From the NCBI RefSeq assembly GCF_016918735.1, contig NZ_JAFFPR010000060.1, positions 186,001 through 250,000 on the forward strand: a stretch of 64,000 nucleotides of DNA. Reading direction: 5' to 3'. This DNA comes from Leptospira abararensis (GTDB lineage: Bacteria > Spirochaetota > Leptospiria > Leptospirales > Leptospiraceae). The notes below the pieces were generated by a model. It was not told the DNA's origin, made no database searches, and saw only the letters and a program-made list of their open reading frames with translations. Each line of letters opens with the position of its first letter. Positions within the stretch are counted from its first letter, which is position 1. The position numbers and the translations under genes were made by a program. Shown in pieces: positions 8,690 to 16,459 of this stretch.

Positions 8690-10009
8690 ATGAAAGTAAC
8701 ACAAAAGATAGTACTCGCAGCACCAGCACGAACTCCTTTTGCTCAAATTGGCAAGGCGCTCTCACAGTATTCTGGCCACCACCTCGGAAAAATCGTAGGT
8801 GAAGAAGTAATGAAACGCAGTGGTTTGAAACCTACTGATATTGACGGTGTGATCGTTGGAGAAGGATTTTCTAACGCACCTAACTCTGCACGTGTGATTG
8901 CCAACTTACTCGGACTTCCGATGGAAATTCCTTGCCTTACTGTTGCCAACAACTGTGTATCTGGTTTGGAAGCAGTTGCTGAAGCCACTCGCCGCATCAT
9001 GCTTGGCGAAGGAAAAGTATTTCTCGTGATTGGTGAAGAGTCACAAACTTCTATGCCATTCGTTGTGAAAAATGCACGCCTTAACAAAAAAACAAACAGT
9101 TTGGATGCTCTTACTAAACTTCTTCCAAATGATCTTCCTGAAGGTGTAGAACTTCGTGATACATTAGAAGACGGACTTGGTGATGGCGAAACATCTTTTG
9201 GAATGCAAGTGACTGCAGAAATCCTCGCACAAAACTATGCGCTTCCACGCGAAACACAAGACAAAGTAGCTTACGAATCTTTCAAACGTGCATTTGATGC
9301 CACACAAGAAGGTCGTTACAAACCATACATTATGGAAGTAAAAGACGATGAAGGAAACATGTTACAAGCTGACGAAGCAGTCCTTCTTCGTGAAGGTCTT
9401 GTGAAAAACCCTACTCGTATGGGTCGCGCGATGTTACTCTTTGACAACCCTCAAATGAAATTTGACCAGTTCAAAGAAAAATACAGCAAATACTTAAAAA
9501 AATCTCATGGACCGACTCTTTCCATCTTCAATGCAAGCCCACGATCTGATGGAGCGGCTGGGATCATCGTAGCTTCTGAAGATGCAGCTAAAAAACTAGG
9601 TTTAGTAGCGAAAGCTTATGTAAACGGTTTTAATATGCGCGGTGTGGATCCAAACCTAATGGGTCTTGGCCAAGCAGAAGCAACTGTAGCTCTTCTTGGA
9701 GAAACTGGTGATAAAATCGAAAACATCGACATCATCGAAATTCACGAAGCATTTGCTGCCACAGCAGTAGCGGCTCTGGAAGAAATCAAAATCAGAACTG
9801 GTCTTGATTGGGAAAAGAAATTTGATGAGAAAAAAATCAACCCGAACGGTGGATCTATCTCCATTGGACACCCGTTTGGTGCTACTGGTGTGAGACTCCT
9901 TCACAACGCCATCATGGACTTTGAAGAAAACAAAGACGTGAAAAAGGTGCTAGTGACTGCATGTGCACACGGTGGGATCGCAGGATCTATGATCGTAGAA
10001 AGAGCATAA
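8690..10009 (+). CDS. Thiolase family acetyl-CoA/acyl-CoA C-acyltransferase
   Basis: 439-aa thiolase that condenses or cleaves acyl-CoA units. The nucleophilic cysteine is in VANNCVSGLEA (about 87), the histidine in IHEAFAATAVAAL, the NGGSISIGHPFGATG block is present and the second active-site cysteine is in CAHGGIAGSM near the end. Preceded by a good ribosome binding site (GGAAGAAGGG) and 51 bp after ilvC with no terminator between, so the two may share a transcript. It ends at a strong terminator. Whether it acts in beta-oxidation or biosynthesis cannot be told from sequence alone; leptospires rely on fatty-acid oxidation, which favours the former. Confidence 0.92.
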   Translation: MKVTQKIVLAAPARTPFAQIGKALSQYSGHHLGKIVGEEVMKRSGLKPTDIDGVIVGEGFSNAPNSARVIANLLGLPMEIPCLTVANNCVSGLEAVAEATRRIMLGEGKVFLVIGEESQTSMPFVVKNARLNKKTNSLDALTKLLPNDLPEGVELRDTLEDGLGDGETSFGMQVTAEILAQNYALPRETQDKVAYESFKRAFDATQEGRYKPYIMEVKDDEGNMLQADEAVLLREGLVKNPTRMGRAMLLFDNPQMKFDQFKEKYSKYLKKSHGPTLSIFNASPRSDGAAGIIVASEDAAKKLGLVAKAYVNGFNMRGVDPNLMGLGQAEATVALLGETGDKIENIDIIEIHEAFAATAVAALEEIKIRTGLDWEKKFDEKKINPNGGSISIGHPFGATGVRLLHNAIMDFEENKDVKKVLVTACAHGGIAGSMIVERA

Positions 10010-10052
10010 TCGAATTTAAAATTCGAATTTGTTTTTATCGAAAGGTCGATGG

Positions 10053-10085
10053 AAAAGCCAAGGGAAACCTTGGCTTTTTTGTTTT
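10053..10085 (+). terminator. Rho-independent terminator of the thiolase gene
   Basis: Nine-base-pair stem AAGCCAAGG (10055-10063) and CCTTGGCTT (10068-10076) with a GAAA tetraloop and a following T run, 45-75 bases after the thiolase stop. Confidence 0.92.
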
Positions 10086-10127
10086 ATTTATGAACCATAA
10101 GGCTTTATCAGCTACCTTAAAAAGTGA

Positions 10128-10358
10128 GTGGAATTTACTGCTTACTTTCAGAATGAAGTCTCAAGAAAACGTCCTGAAATCCAATTAGAATGGGTATTGG
10201 AAACTTTTTATTTTCCAGAATACAAGAAAATTCAGGAAGACGGAAGGATACGACTTTGGAAATGGATTGACCCTGTAGGAAAATACCTTAGAGTCATTCT
10301 GTTAGATGATCGATTTACTATCCACAATGCATTTTTCGATCGAGGTTTCAAACCATGA
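10128..10358 (+). CDS. Small DUF4258-like protein, possible toxin-like partner
   Basis: 76 aa from a GTG start; the codon just upstream is an in-frame stop, so nothing longer is possible. The pattern RLWKWIDPVGKYLRVILLDDRFTIHN, with aromatic residues, a Gly turn and paired beta strands, resembles small DUF4258/BrnT-like proteins with an RNase-toxin-like fold. The stop overlaps the next start as ATGA, and the next gene is a DUF2283 protein, a pairing seen in many bacterial genomes. A toxin-antitoxin role is a guess from size, coupling and pairing; no toxic activity is implied by the sequence itself. Confidence 0.6.
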   Translation: MEFTAYFQNEVSRKRPEIQLEWVLETFYFPEYKKIQEDGRIRLWKWIDPVGKYLRVILLDDRFTIHNAFFDRGFKP

Positions 10359-10549
10359 AAGTTACCTATTATTCAGAAACAGATTCCCTCTATATAGATT
10401 TAGCCACTAAGTCCGCTTATGAAACCAAAGAAATTTCGAAGGATATCAATATCGATTTAGATGAAAAAGGAAATCCTGTCGGTATCGACATTCATGGAAA
10501 TGCTTCCAAATTTGTTGATTTGTCAGCCTTTGCATTGGAGAAACGATAA
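10355..10549 (+). CDS. DUF2283 family small protein
   Basis: 64 aa. It follows the DUF2283 pattern closely: MKVTYYSETDSLYIDL at the start, a middle acidic strand (INIDLDEKGNPVGIDI) and a short C-terminal helix. Acidic overall, in contrast to the more basic and aromatic upstream partner, which fits an antidote-like role, though this is unproven for the family. Translation is coupled to the upstream gene by the ATGA overlap. Confidence 0.8.
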   Translation: MKVTYYSETDSLYIDLATKSAYETKEISKDINIDLDEKGNPVGIDIHGNASKFVDLSAFALEKR

Positions 10550-10680
10550 ATTTCTAAGTAACTATTTTCTTTAACTAAAAACTCTGCAACGATTACCAGC
10601 CTTGGGATACATACGATGTTGTATGAGTGAAATCCTTCCTTTTTAACAAACCTTATCAGCTCACGGCAAAACCCTTTCTA

Positions 10681-10837
10681 AATCCAAACTCTGCAAAATA
10701 GTGAACTTATTTGAAAAGATTTTTGTAAATAACAGAAAGGAATTGTGAAAGCGAAAAGGGTGTGGTAAGAGGAGCGTATTGGGTGGCGGGTCTAGTTCCC
10801 CACCCTAGTCAGGGCGGGGATACAAGATTCACAATCC
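10681..10837 (+). repeat. Upstream copy of a 157-bp direct repeat
   Basis: Aligns without gaps to 11484-11640, 803 bases downstream. The last 60 bases (10778-10837) are identical in both copies; the first ~97 bases are about two-thirds identical by hand count. The identical part can fold as CCCCACCC/GGGCGGGG (one mismatch) or, alternatively, GGGTGG/CCACCC. It occupies most of the 310-bp gap between the DUF2283 gene and the HD gene; the remainder, 10550-10680, shows nothing I can assign. Confidence 0.85.
10682..10714 (+). pseudogene. Vestigial 3' end of a second HD hydrolase gene
   Basis: In the frame that aligns with the end of the intact HD gene, these bases read IQTLQNSELI then TGA; the intact gene ends IHSLQKGELI then TAA. 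Seven of ten residues and the stop position agree, although nothing upstream of 10681 aligns. The simplest reading is that a tandem paralogue once stood here and all but its tail was deleted. Confidence 0.6.
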
Positions 10838-10860
10838 TTTTTTGACAGAGGGCTCAAACC

Positions 10861-11517
10861 ATGAAAATTCAAGAAGAATGTAAAAGCAGGTTTGAATCCT
10901 TAATCTCCAAATACATTGACAGAAACTCCACATTCGCTCAATCTCTTTGGGAAGAGATTCAATCACACTACTCAGAGCCCCACCGCACCTACCACAATCT
11001 AAACCACCTCTACCAAATGTTAGGGGAATACGATTCGGTATCTACGGAATTACAAGATCCGGAGATCACACTCTTTGCTTTATTCTACCATGACTTAATT
11101 TATGACGTCTCTTCGAAAACCAATGAAGAAGAAAGTGCAAAGATCGCCAAAGAAAGATTATCCGAATTGAGAATTGCAACCGAACGGATTGAAACTTGTA
11201 TAGAAGAAATTTTAGCAACCAAATCACATAGATTAGGTGACAGATGCCACCCAGATACCTCTTATTTTTTAGATATTGATATATCAATTCTCGGGAGTGA
11301 GGAAATCAAATACTACGAATATGCGAAAAACATTCGCAAAGAGTATTCGATTTTTTCCCGCGAAGATTACCAAAAAGGGCGAATCCAAGTATTGGATCAC
11401 TTTGTTGAAAATATTCGCCTCTTCCATACAGATTTCTTCTTTGACAAATATGAAATCAAAAGCCGCCACAATGTGAAATTAGAGATCCATAGTTTACAAA
11501 AAGGTGAACTTATTTAA
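10861..11517 (+). CDS. HD-superfamily metal-dependent phosphohydrolase-like protein (COG4339 type)
   Basis: 218 aa. The N-terminal half has the family pattern EPHRTYHNLNHL, then LFALFYHDLIYD with the HD dyad, then NEEESAKIA, typical of predicted metal-dependent hydrolases of the COG4339 group. Substrate unknown. Further conserved acidic residues (LDIDISILG) lie near residue 140. A GAGGG sits about nine bases before ATG 10861. The gene is bracketed by two copies of a 157-bp repeat, the downstream copy covering its last eleven codons, so gene and repeat behave as one duplicated unit. Confidence 0.85.
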   Translation: MKIQEECKSRFESLISKYIDRNSTFAQSLWEEIQSHYSEPHRTYHNLNHLYQMLGEYDSVSTELQDPEITLFALFYHDLIYDVSSKTNEEESAKIAKERLSELRIATERIETCIEEILATKSHRLGDRCHPDTSYFLDIDISILGSEEIKYYEYAKNIRKEYSIFSREDYQKGRIQVLDHFVENIRLFHTDFFFDKYEIKSRHNVKLEIHSLQKGELI

Positions 11518-11640
11518 AAAGAATTTTTGGTTTTGCAAAAGGGATTTGAAAAAAGCAGAAGACCGTGGTAAAAGGAATGCATTGGGTGGCGGGTCTAGTT
11601 CCCCACCCTAGTCAGGGCGGGGATACAAGATTCACAATCC
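11484..11640 (+). repeat. Downstream copy of the 157-bp direct repeat
   Basis: Includes the last codons of the HD gene and the following 123 bp. The final 60 bases (11581-11640) are identical to 10778-10837 and carry the same GC-rich foldable segment. The final base is also the first base of the stop codon of the convergent membrane-protein gene, so the element fills the whole space between the two genes and may serve as their terminator, although it lacks a T run. Confidence 0.85.
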
Positions 11641-12506
11641 TACCCTCCAAATCTCGCAAGCATCGGAACAAGCCCTTCTTTCGTTTGTCCCGCCGTATCG
11701 TATCCAGGAAAGATCTTGAATAATTTCAAATAAAAATGTTTTTCAATTCGTTTGGTTCCGTTTGTCGTTTTTTCAAGTACATCTTTGGTAAACAAATGAA
11801 ACTCAAAATAACCTGTATTAAACTTCCCGTCAACATTCAAGCGACTCCCCAATCGAATTCGTAAAGGATGATTCGTATCCAACGATTCAAAACAAGTCTC
11901 TCCATCAAAAGATAAAGATTTAGAAATATGAATTTTCTCTTTGATGCCCATTTCTCGAAAGTCTTTGGCACCGGGATGTTGTAATACAACTTTTCCCTCT
12001 CTTCTAAATTCTAAACTGTAGGAAAGGATTTCTGAGTTAGATGTATCTAATGCATTTATATCAATCGTTAGGTGATGATCTAAAACTTCTGTAGAACGAG
12101 TGATAATACTTCCTTCCCTTTGGCCAATCGTGATGATTTTACCTACCGCGGGTGAGACAAAATATTTAAATACCAATCCTGGATCTGGTAAGTCTTTACC
12201 TTGGACGGTCATTGCAGAATGGATCGGTGTTTGTGTAATGGTATGGATGTCGGCAATGGGAACTTCTGCTAAACTTGATTGGTTTTGATTCAATCCAGAA
12301 GTTATATTTCTGGGAATCGATTTTGATTTGAATGCTTCTAATGATTTTAACTTAGCAATCGTCAGCCTTTGCATGACAGCAATTAGGACAAGTACGGCAA
12401 CGAAGAGGATCAGCACAAACACCCAAGTTTCATAAGCATTCATTTTCTCTTCTAACGTTCGTATTTGTTCCATCGAATACGGTTTCATTACTTGCGCGAG
12501 TATCAT
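11640..12506 (-). CDS. Membrane-anchored protein of unknown function
   Basis: 288 aa. A short N-terminal helical stretch (MEQIRTLEEKMN) precedes one transmembrane segment (about 29-48, VFVLILFVAVLVLIAVM), then a Ser/Asn/Gln linker to residue ~105 and a beta-rich domain of ~180 residues with alternating hydrophobic strands (LTIDINALDTSNSEILSYSLEF). No family recognised; the C-terminal domain looks like a PilZ- or beta-barrel-type fold but has no PilZ RxxxR signature where expected, so I do not assign it. Start ATG 12506; a later ATG at residue 12 is possible. Divergent from the SH3-like gene across 120 bp. Confidence 0.65.
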   Translation of the reverse strand: MILAQVMKPYSMEQIRTLEEKMNAYETWVFVLILFVAVLVLIAVMQRLTIAKLKSLEAFKSKSIPRNITSGLNQNQSSLAEVPIADIHTITQTPIHSAMTVQGKDLPDPGLVFKYFVSPAVGKIITIGQREGSIITRSTEVLDHHLTIDINALDTSNSEILSYSLEFRREGKVVLQHPGAKDFREMGIKEKIHISKSLSFDGETCFESLDTNHPLRIRLGSRLNVDGKFNTGYFEFHLFTKDVLEKTTNGTKRIEKHFYLKLFKIFPGYDTAGQTKEGLVPMLARFGG

Positions 12507-12626
12507 CCAACAACCTTTGAGAGGAAAAAGCCTACACTACTATTGTCGACCTATCGTTCCGAGAAAAATACCATTCCTTTGGAAAAGAGGTCGACTCAAG
12601 GCAGTACGTTCCCTATTTTTTGTACT

Positions 12627-13469
12627 ATGTCGGGTTACAAATTTTTACTCTACATTCCACTTATTCTATTTGTTTTCCCCATCTTTGCTGAAAATCACTG
12701 GGATGATTACGTTCACGAAAAAACCGTTGGTTCCACCTATCAAATATTTGGTGACAATGTAAACCTTAGAGAGTCCGACAATATAAAATCTAAAGTCAAA
12801 AAAACACTCACCATGGGGACTACCATCACCATTCTTACAAAAACGAACCAAATTATGGAACAAGATTCAGTAAAAGAATATTGGTACCAAGTTCAATCTG
12901 AGAATGAAACAGGTTATATCTGGGGAGGACTAATCGCAGACTATTCTTTTCCCTTGGAAGAAAATACAATTTTATGCAGAAACTTGGGTGTCAAACTTCG
13001 CAAAATAGAATTAAAACTAATCCAAGGTAACAAACTTTTATCGCATACAAAATGGGAAGTAGGTCCCGTAAGCAATGAAACCTGGAAACATGAAATTTAT
13101 CCCGCAACACAACTTTCACCCAGCCCTAAATTTCTTTTTGGATTAACTTATTTTGTTTTTTCTGAAATCGAATATGGATATACGAACGAACAATTGATTA
13201 CTATCTCGGCTGATGAAAAAATAGTTTCCCATTTTTCGTGGAACCCAGGGTCTTGTGATCCTCCAACTTGTGCCGAGTCTTGGTTGGTGTTTCCCAAGGA
13301 AACTCTAGCAGAAGATGCAAAAACACAGCGAAAAGTTACCAAAGGGAAACCAAATACAATCCAAGAAGTAACCCATAGTTTCGACATTGATGACTCAAAT
13401 TTTCACGAATACTACAAATCAGAATACATTTGGAATGGAACCATCTTCCAAAAAAAGGAAAACCAATAA
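12627..13469 (+). CDS. Secreted protein with SH3-like (SH3b) domain
   Basis: About 280 aa. A signal peptide (hydrophobic 7-19, cleavage near FPIFA|EN) is followed by a bacterial SH3-like domain: GDNVNLRESDNIKSKV, MGTTITIL, WYQVQSENETGYIWGGLI. The rest is a beta-rich region with two Cys pairs (SCDPPTC) that resembles no family I know. SH3b domains often bind cell-wall peptides, and the two genes downstream on either strand also encode exported proteins. The longer open frame upstream of 12627 has no signal peptide, so the ATG at 12627 is preferred even though its ribosome binding site is weak. Confidence 0.75.
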   Translation: MSGYKFLLYIPLILFVFPIFAENHWDDYVHEKTVGSTYQIFGDNVNLRESDNIKSKVKKTLTMGTTITILTKTNQIMEQDSVKEYWYQVQSENETGYIWGGLIADYSFPLEENTILCRNLGVKLRKIELKLIQGNKLLSHTKWEVGPVSNETWKHEIYPATQLSPSPKFLFGLTYFVFSEIEYGYTNEQLITISADEKIVSHFSWNPGSCDPPTCAESWLVFPKETLAEDAKTQRKVTKGKPNTIQEVTHSFDIDDSNFHEYYKSEYIWNGTIFQKKENQ

Positions 13470-13474
13470 ACTCT

Positions 13475-14728
13475 ATGAAACAATTCCTCACAACAATTGT
13501 AATTTTAACTTTTACACTCCCTCTATTTGCCTGGAACAACCATGCAGGAATTACCTATCTCATTCTAAAGGATCACTGGAAGAGTAAAAACTCTCCAAAA
13601 GTCAAAGTAGAGTCATTAAAAACTTTTTTAGCAAAAGAAAAAGTATCAATTCAAAATAGTTTGTCCATTTCTGAGGAATGGGCTCTAAAACGCCTCCCCC
13701 ATCTAACACCAACAAATGATAGTTTGAAGTTTTCCAAAACAACAAAAGATGCAGACCTTGTTGTCAGTTTTTATAAAGCCCTTCGGGTCAATCCGAACCA
13801 CAAACCAGCCTTGTATATCCAATCAGTTCCCAAAAGAAATGGAACCAAACTTCCATTAAACCAACTCACAACACTGAATGACAAAGGGAAGTTGGGAAAC
13901 GAAACCTTTTTATCCTTACAAGAAGGGCAGATGATCGGTGCTGACGAAGTGTTGATTTCGGCAACGGATGAACCTGATTATGATTTAGATTTGTATTTAT
14001 TTGAAGATAGTGGAAGTGAAGTGGGGAAAATTTACGGATTTGGAAGCCAACCTTTTGGAAATCCAGCAGTAGAATTTTCCTCTCAAGCACCATTCCATAT
14101 GGGTTTCTTTTATGAACCTGGTATCATTTTTACCCTTGCTGGATTTTTAAAACGAACTTATCCCGAATACCGTATCCACCAATTTACAGAACTTTCCAAT
14201 TTAGCATTTCGAACAGGCCATCCTTATTGGGGATACCGTTTTGCCGGTTGGGCACTGCATTACATCCAAGACCTCACGCAACCTTATCACTCGTCAGTAT
14301 TACCAAGGGTCAGTGCGGCCAAACAAATTGGCGTACAACTTGTATCCATTGTTGGATACCAATCCCCAAAAGATGATATGATTCGATTTGTTTCAGGAAG
14401 ACATACCTTAATCGAAGAATACCAATACTATTTAATTCGAAACTTGATTGAAACAAAAAACTGGAACCACCCAGTGGCAAACTCTATCACTGGATTTTCA
14501 TCAAACGATCAGATTGAATGGCAGGGGATTGATGCTTTGCGAGGGAACATATGCAAAGAAGCATATGATGCCGGAGAACCAATGGACGAACAGCTGGAAC
14601 ATTTAGAAATTCCCAAATACGAAACGCTCTATGAACCAAACCATCCAATCCATAATATACTTGGATCCCTTTTACGTAATACGTCAAAACACACAAGAGC
14701 CTATTTGGATGCTCTAAAAACTAACTAA
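13475..14728 (+). CDS. Secreted zinc phospholipase C / S1-P1 nuclease superfamily protein
   Basis: 417 aa. Signal peptide with predicted cleavage LPLFA|WNNHAG, leaving tryptophan as the first mature residue. In this superfamily the N-terminal Trp ligates a zinc ion, and the WNNHAG start plus GWALHYIQDLTQPYHSS (the HxxxDxxxPxH pattern) and ITGFSSN region fit a trinuclear zinc enzyme. Substrate, phospholipid or other phosphodiester, is not decided by these motifs. Six bases after the SH3b gene, so probably co-transcribed. The 3' end overlaps the convergent DUF2237 gene by four bases. Confidence 0.72.
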   Translation: MKQFLTTIVILTFTLPLFAWNNHAGITYLILKDHWKSKNSPKVKVESLKTFLAKEKVSIQNSLSISEEWALKRLPHLTPTNDSLKFSKTTKDADLVVSFYKALRVNPNHKPALYIQSVPKRNGTKLPLNQLTTLNDKGKLGNETFLSLQEGQMIGADEVLISATDEPDYDLDLYLFEDSGSEVGKIYGFGSQPFGNPAVEFSSQAPFHMGFFYEPGIIFTLAGFLKRTYPEYRIHQFTELSNLAFRTGHPYWGYRFAGWALHYIQDLTQPYHSSVLPRVSAAKQIGVQLVSIVGYQSPKDDMIRFVSGRHTLIEEYQYYLIRNLIETKNWNHPVANSITGFSSNDQIEWQGIDALRGNICKEAYDAGEPMDEQLEHLEIPKYETLYEPNHPIHNILGSLLRNTSKHTRAYLDALKTN

Positions 14729-15105
14729 TCGAAATCGTCAGCGGCAAACCTTTCCAGTAACTCCAAAGGAATAATCTCTAACGCACGTTTGTGGGTAGAC
14801 TCCAAAAAAACTTTGGGAGGAACACCATTACGGTAAGCCTCTAACCATCTAGAGGCACAAAGACACCAACGTTCTCCTGGCTTCACACCTGGGAAAGCAT
14901 ACTGAGGCCAAGGAGTGATTAGGTCATTGCCACTTTGTTTTTGGGATTCTAAAAATTCTTCTGTGGCCAAAACGCAGACTGTGTGAGAACCAACGTCATC
15001 ATCAGATGTATTACAACATCCATCCCGAAAAAAACCAGTCAGAGGATGAGTGGAACAGGGAGCCAGAGGTCCGCCGAGTACATTCAAAGATTCATCCATT
15101 TCCAT
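14725..15105 (-). CDS. DUF2237 family protein
   Basis: 126 aa, full length for DUF2237. Diagnostic blocks: NVLGGPLAPCSTHPLTGFFRDG, CCNTSDDDVGSHTVC, GNDLITPWP, FPGVKPGERWCLCASRW and THKRALEII. Five conserved cysteines suggest metal or disulfide roles but the family has no established function. Cytosolic; no signal peptide. Followed on the minus strand by the overlapping end of the phospholipase-like gene and preceded by the terminator of the M23 peptidase operon. Confidence 0.9.
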   Translation of the reverse strand: MEMDESLNVLGGPLAPCSTHPLTGFFRDGCCNTSDDDVGSHTVCVLATEEFLESQKQSGNDLITPWPQYAFPGVKPGERWCLCASRWLEAYRNGVPPKVFLESTHKRALEIIPLELLERFAADDFD

Positions 15106-15162
15106 AGAAATCTCAAGCTAGGGTAGGATTCGAAAATGGGAAGATGTTTCTGTACTTAGGTG

Positions 15163-15191
15163 CGAAAAAAGATGGGGGTTTGCACCCCCAG
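15163..15191 (-). terminator. Rho-independent terminator downstream of the M23 peptidase pair
   Basis: On the minus strand the stem TGGGGGT/ACCCCCA (15173-15190, loop GCAA) is followed by TCTTTTTTCG. It lies about 70 bases after the stop of the second peptidase and before the DUF2237 start. A small second stem, GACC/GGTC, precedes it. Confidence 0.8.
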
Positions 15192-15259
15192 TAGAACGAC
15201 CAAAAGGTCTTGGAAAGCCCAAAGTCAATCTACTATACATATATTTGCTTGTCAAGCGA

Positions 15260-16459
15260 TTATGCTTTTACATCAAAAAAAAGAATCTTTTTTTCTTCTC
15301 CATTGACCTTCACTCGGACCTTCCAACGACCAATAAACTTGGGATTGTTTGCTATCGACAGATATCTGCCCTCAAAGGCCAAATTCTTTTGAGCAACCCA
15401 ATCCAATTTCATAGGCTCAAAACCCTTTCCATCAATAGAAATATCCACCTCAATATGTTGGTTTCCTGGTCTTGCAAATTCTAAGGAGACTAAAAAGTTC
15501 TCTCCCAATTGGAAAGAGTTTTCACCGCATTGTGTCTTTTCTCGTTTTGGCGTTAACTTACAAATTTGAATATCTTCTTCTTGTATATCTGTTTTGGTAT
15601 CAATTCCTGGACGCTGATGCCAATACATATAATATTCATTTAATGTGTCTCTGTCGGAATATTGTGTTCTAAAAACTGTGGGGATTGTAGTTACTTCCAA
15701 TTGACGATTCGGTTTGTGTACTTCAAAATGGAGGTGTGGTCCTTGCGTATAACCAGTATTACCCGAGTATCCAATCAATTGACCCGCATCTACCATATCT
15801 CCCAGTTTAACCACAACACCATTTTTCATTAGGTGGGCATAATTTCCCAAAGTTCCATCATCATGTTGGATGATGATGAAATTAGCCTTTGATAACAGCT
15901 CCCTTCGGAACCCACCTTCCGAATAACGAGCTTCAGTTGCCATCACATAACCTTTTCTTGCTGCGTGTACAGGAGTGCCGACAGGAATTCCAAAATCAAT
16001 AGAATAAGCAAAGTTACCAAAATGAGTCACCGATCCATTATACCCTTGCACAACCTTTGCTCGAATTTCTGGGCCGAAAGGCAATAAATAACTCACAGAA
16101 TCATCATGTATGCTATCCCAATCCCCTGGCCGAACTCGGAAGGAAAAAGAATGGAAGGCATTTTTCGTTTTATCTTCCAAAAGAAATTTTGTAATGAAAA
16201 CGGGGGTTGGCCCCTTCACAACTACGAAGTATGGGAAAACTAAATCCGTTTTAAAATTGATAAGAGTCGCATTGAGTAAAACTGAATTTGTAATTTTAGG
16301 GTTAGGATTGTGGTTACGAATTGATAACTCAATTCCATCCTCATCCTTAGTTTGGATAAGACAAATCCATTCTTGATTGCATTCTTCGGTAACATTTGAT
16401 TCCGCATACAGGCCAAAGAAAAAACCAAAAAACAATATGATAAATAAAAACCTAATCAC
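15260..16459 (-). CDS. Secreted M23 (LytM) peptidase, paralogue B
   Basis: 399 aa. Signal peptide (FLFIILFFGFFFGLYA), ~130-residue beta-rich N-terminal region, then an M23 domain at about 145-270. Zinc ligands appear as H and D in HFGNFAYSIDFG and the HxH in GPHLHFEV; the catalytic-type His is in YAHLMKNG. A C-terminal beta domain of ~100 residues follows. Such proteins cut peptidoglycan cross-links or, when inactive, regulate amidases; the intact ligands suggest activity. Its start overlaps the stop of the related upstream gene (ATGA), and an efficient terminator follows. Confidence 0.88.
   Translation of the reverse strand: MIRFLFIILFFGFFFGLYAESNVTEECNQEWICLIQTKDEDGIELSIRNHNPNPKITNSVLLNATLINFKTDLVFPYFVVVKGPTPVFITKFLLEDKTKNAFHSFSFRVRPGDWDSIHDDSVSYLLPFGPEIRAKVVQGYNGSVTHFGNFAYSIDFGIPVGTPVHAARKGYVMATEARYSEGGFRRELLSKANFIIIQHDDGTLGNYAHLMKNGVVVKLGDMVDAGQLIGYSGNTGYTQGPHLHFEVHKPNRQLEVTTIPTVFRTQYSDRDTLNEYYMYWHQRPGIDTKTDIQEEDIQICKLTPKREKTQCGENSFQLGENFLVSLEFARPGNQHIEVDISIDGKGFEPMKLDWVAQKNLAFEGRYLSIANNPKFIGRWKVRVKVNGEEKKILFFDVKA

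Noticed and set aside
10343..10866. Shared stretch TCAAACCATGAAA at the starts of the DUF2283 gene and the HD gene
   Set aside because: Only 13 bases, including the start codon and common lysine codon, with no similarity around it. Probably chance.
10681..11640. Integron gene cassette with attC sites (gene plus 3' structured repeat, twice)
   Set aside because: The repeats contain no RYYYAAC/GTTRRRY core pair and there is no integrase in the window. The vestigial gene end explains the arrangement as a tandem duplication with deletion.
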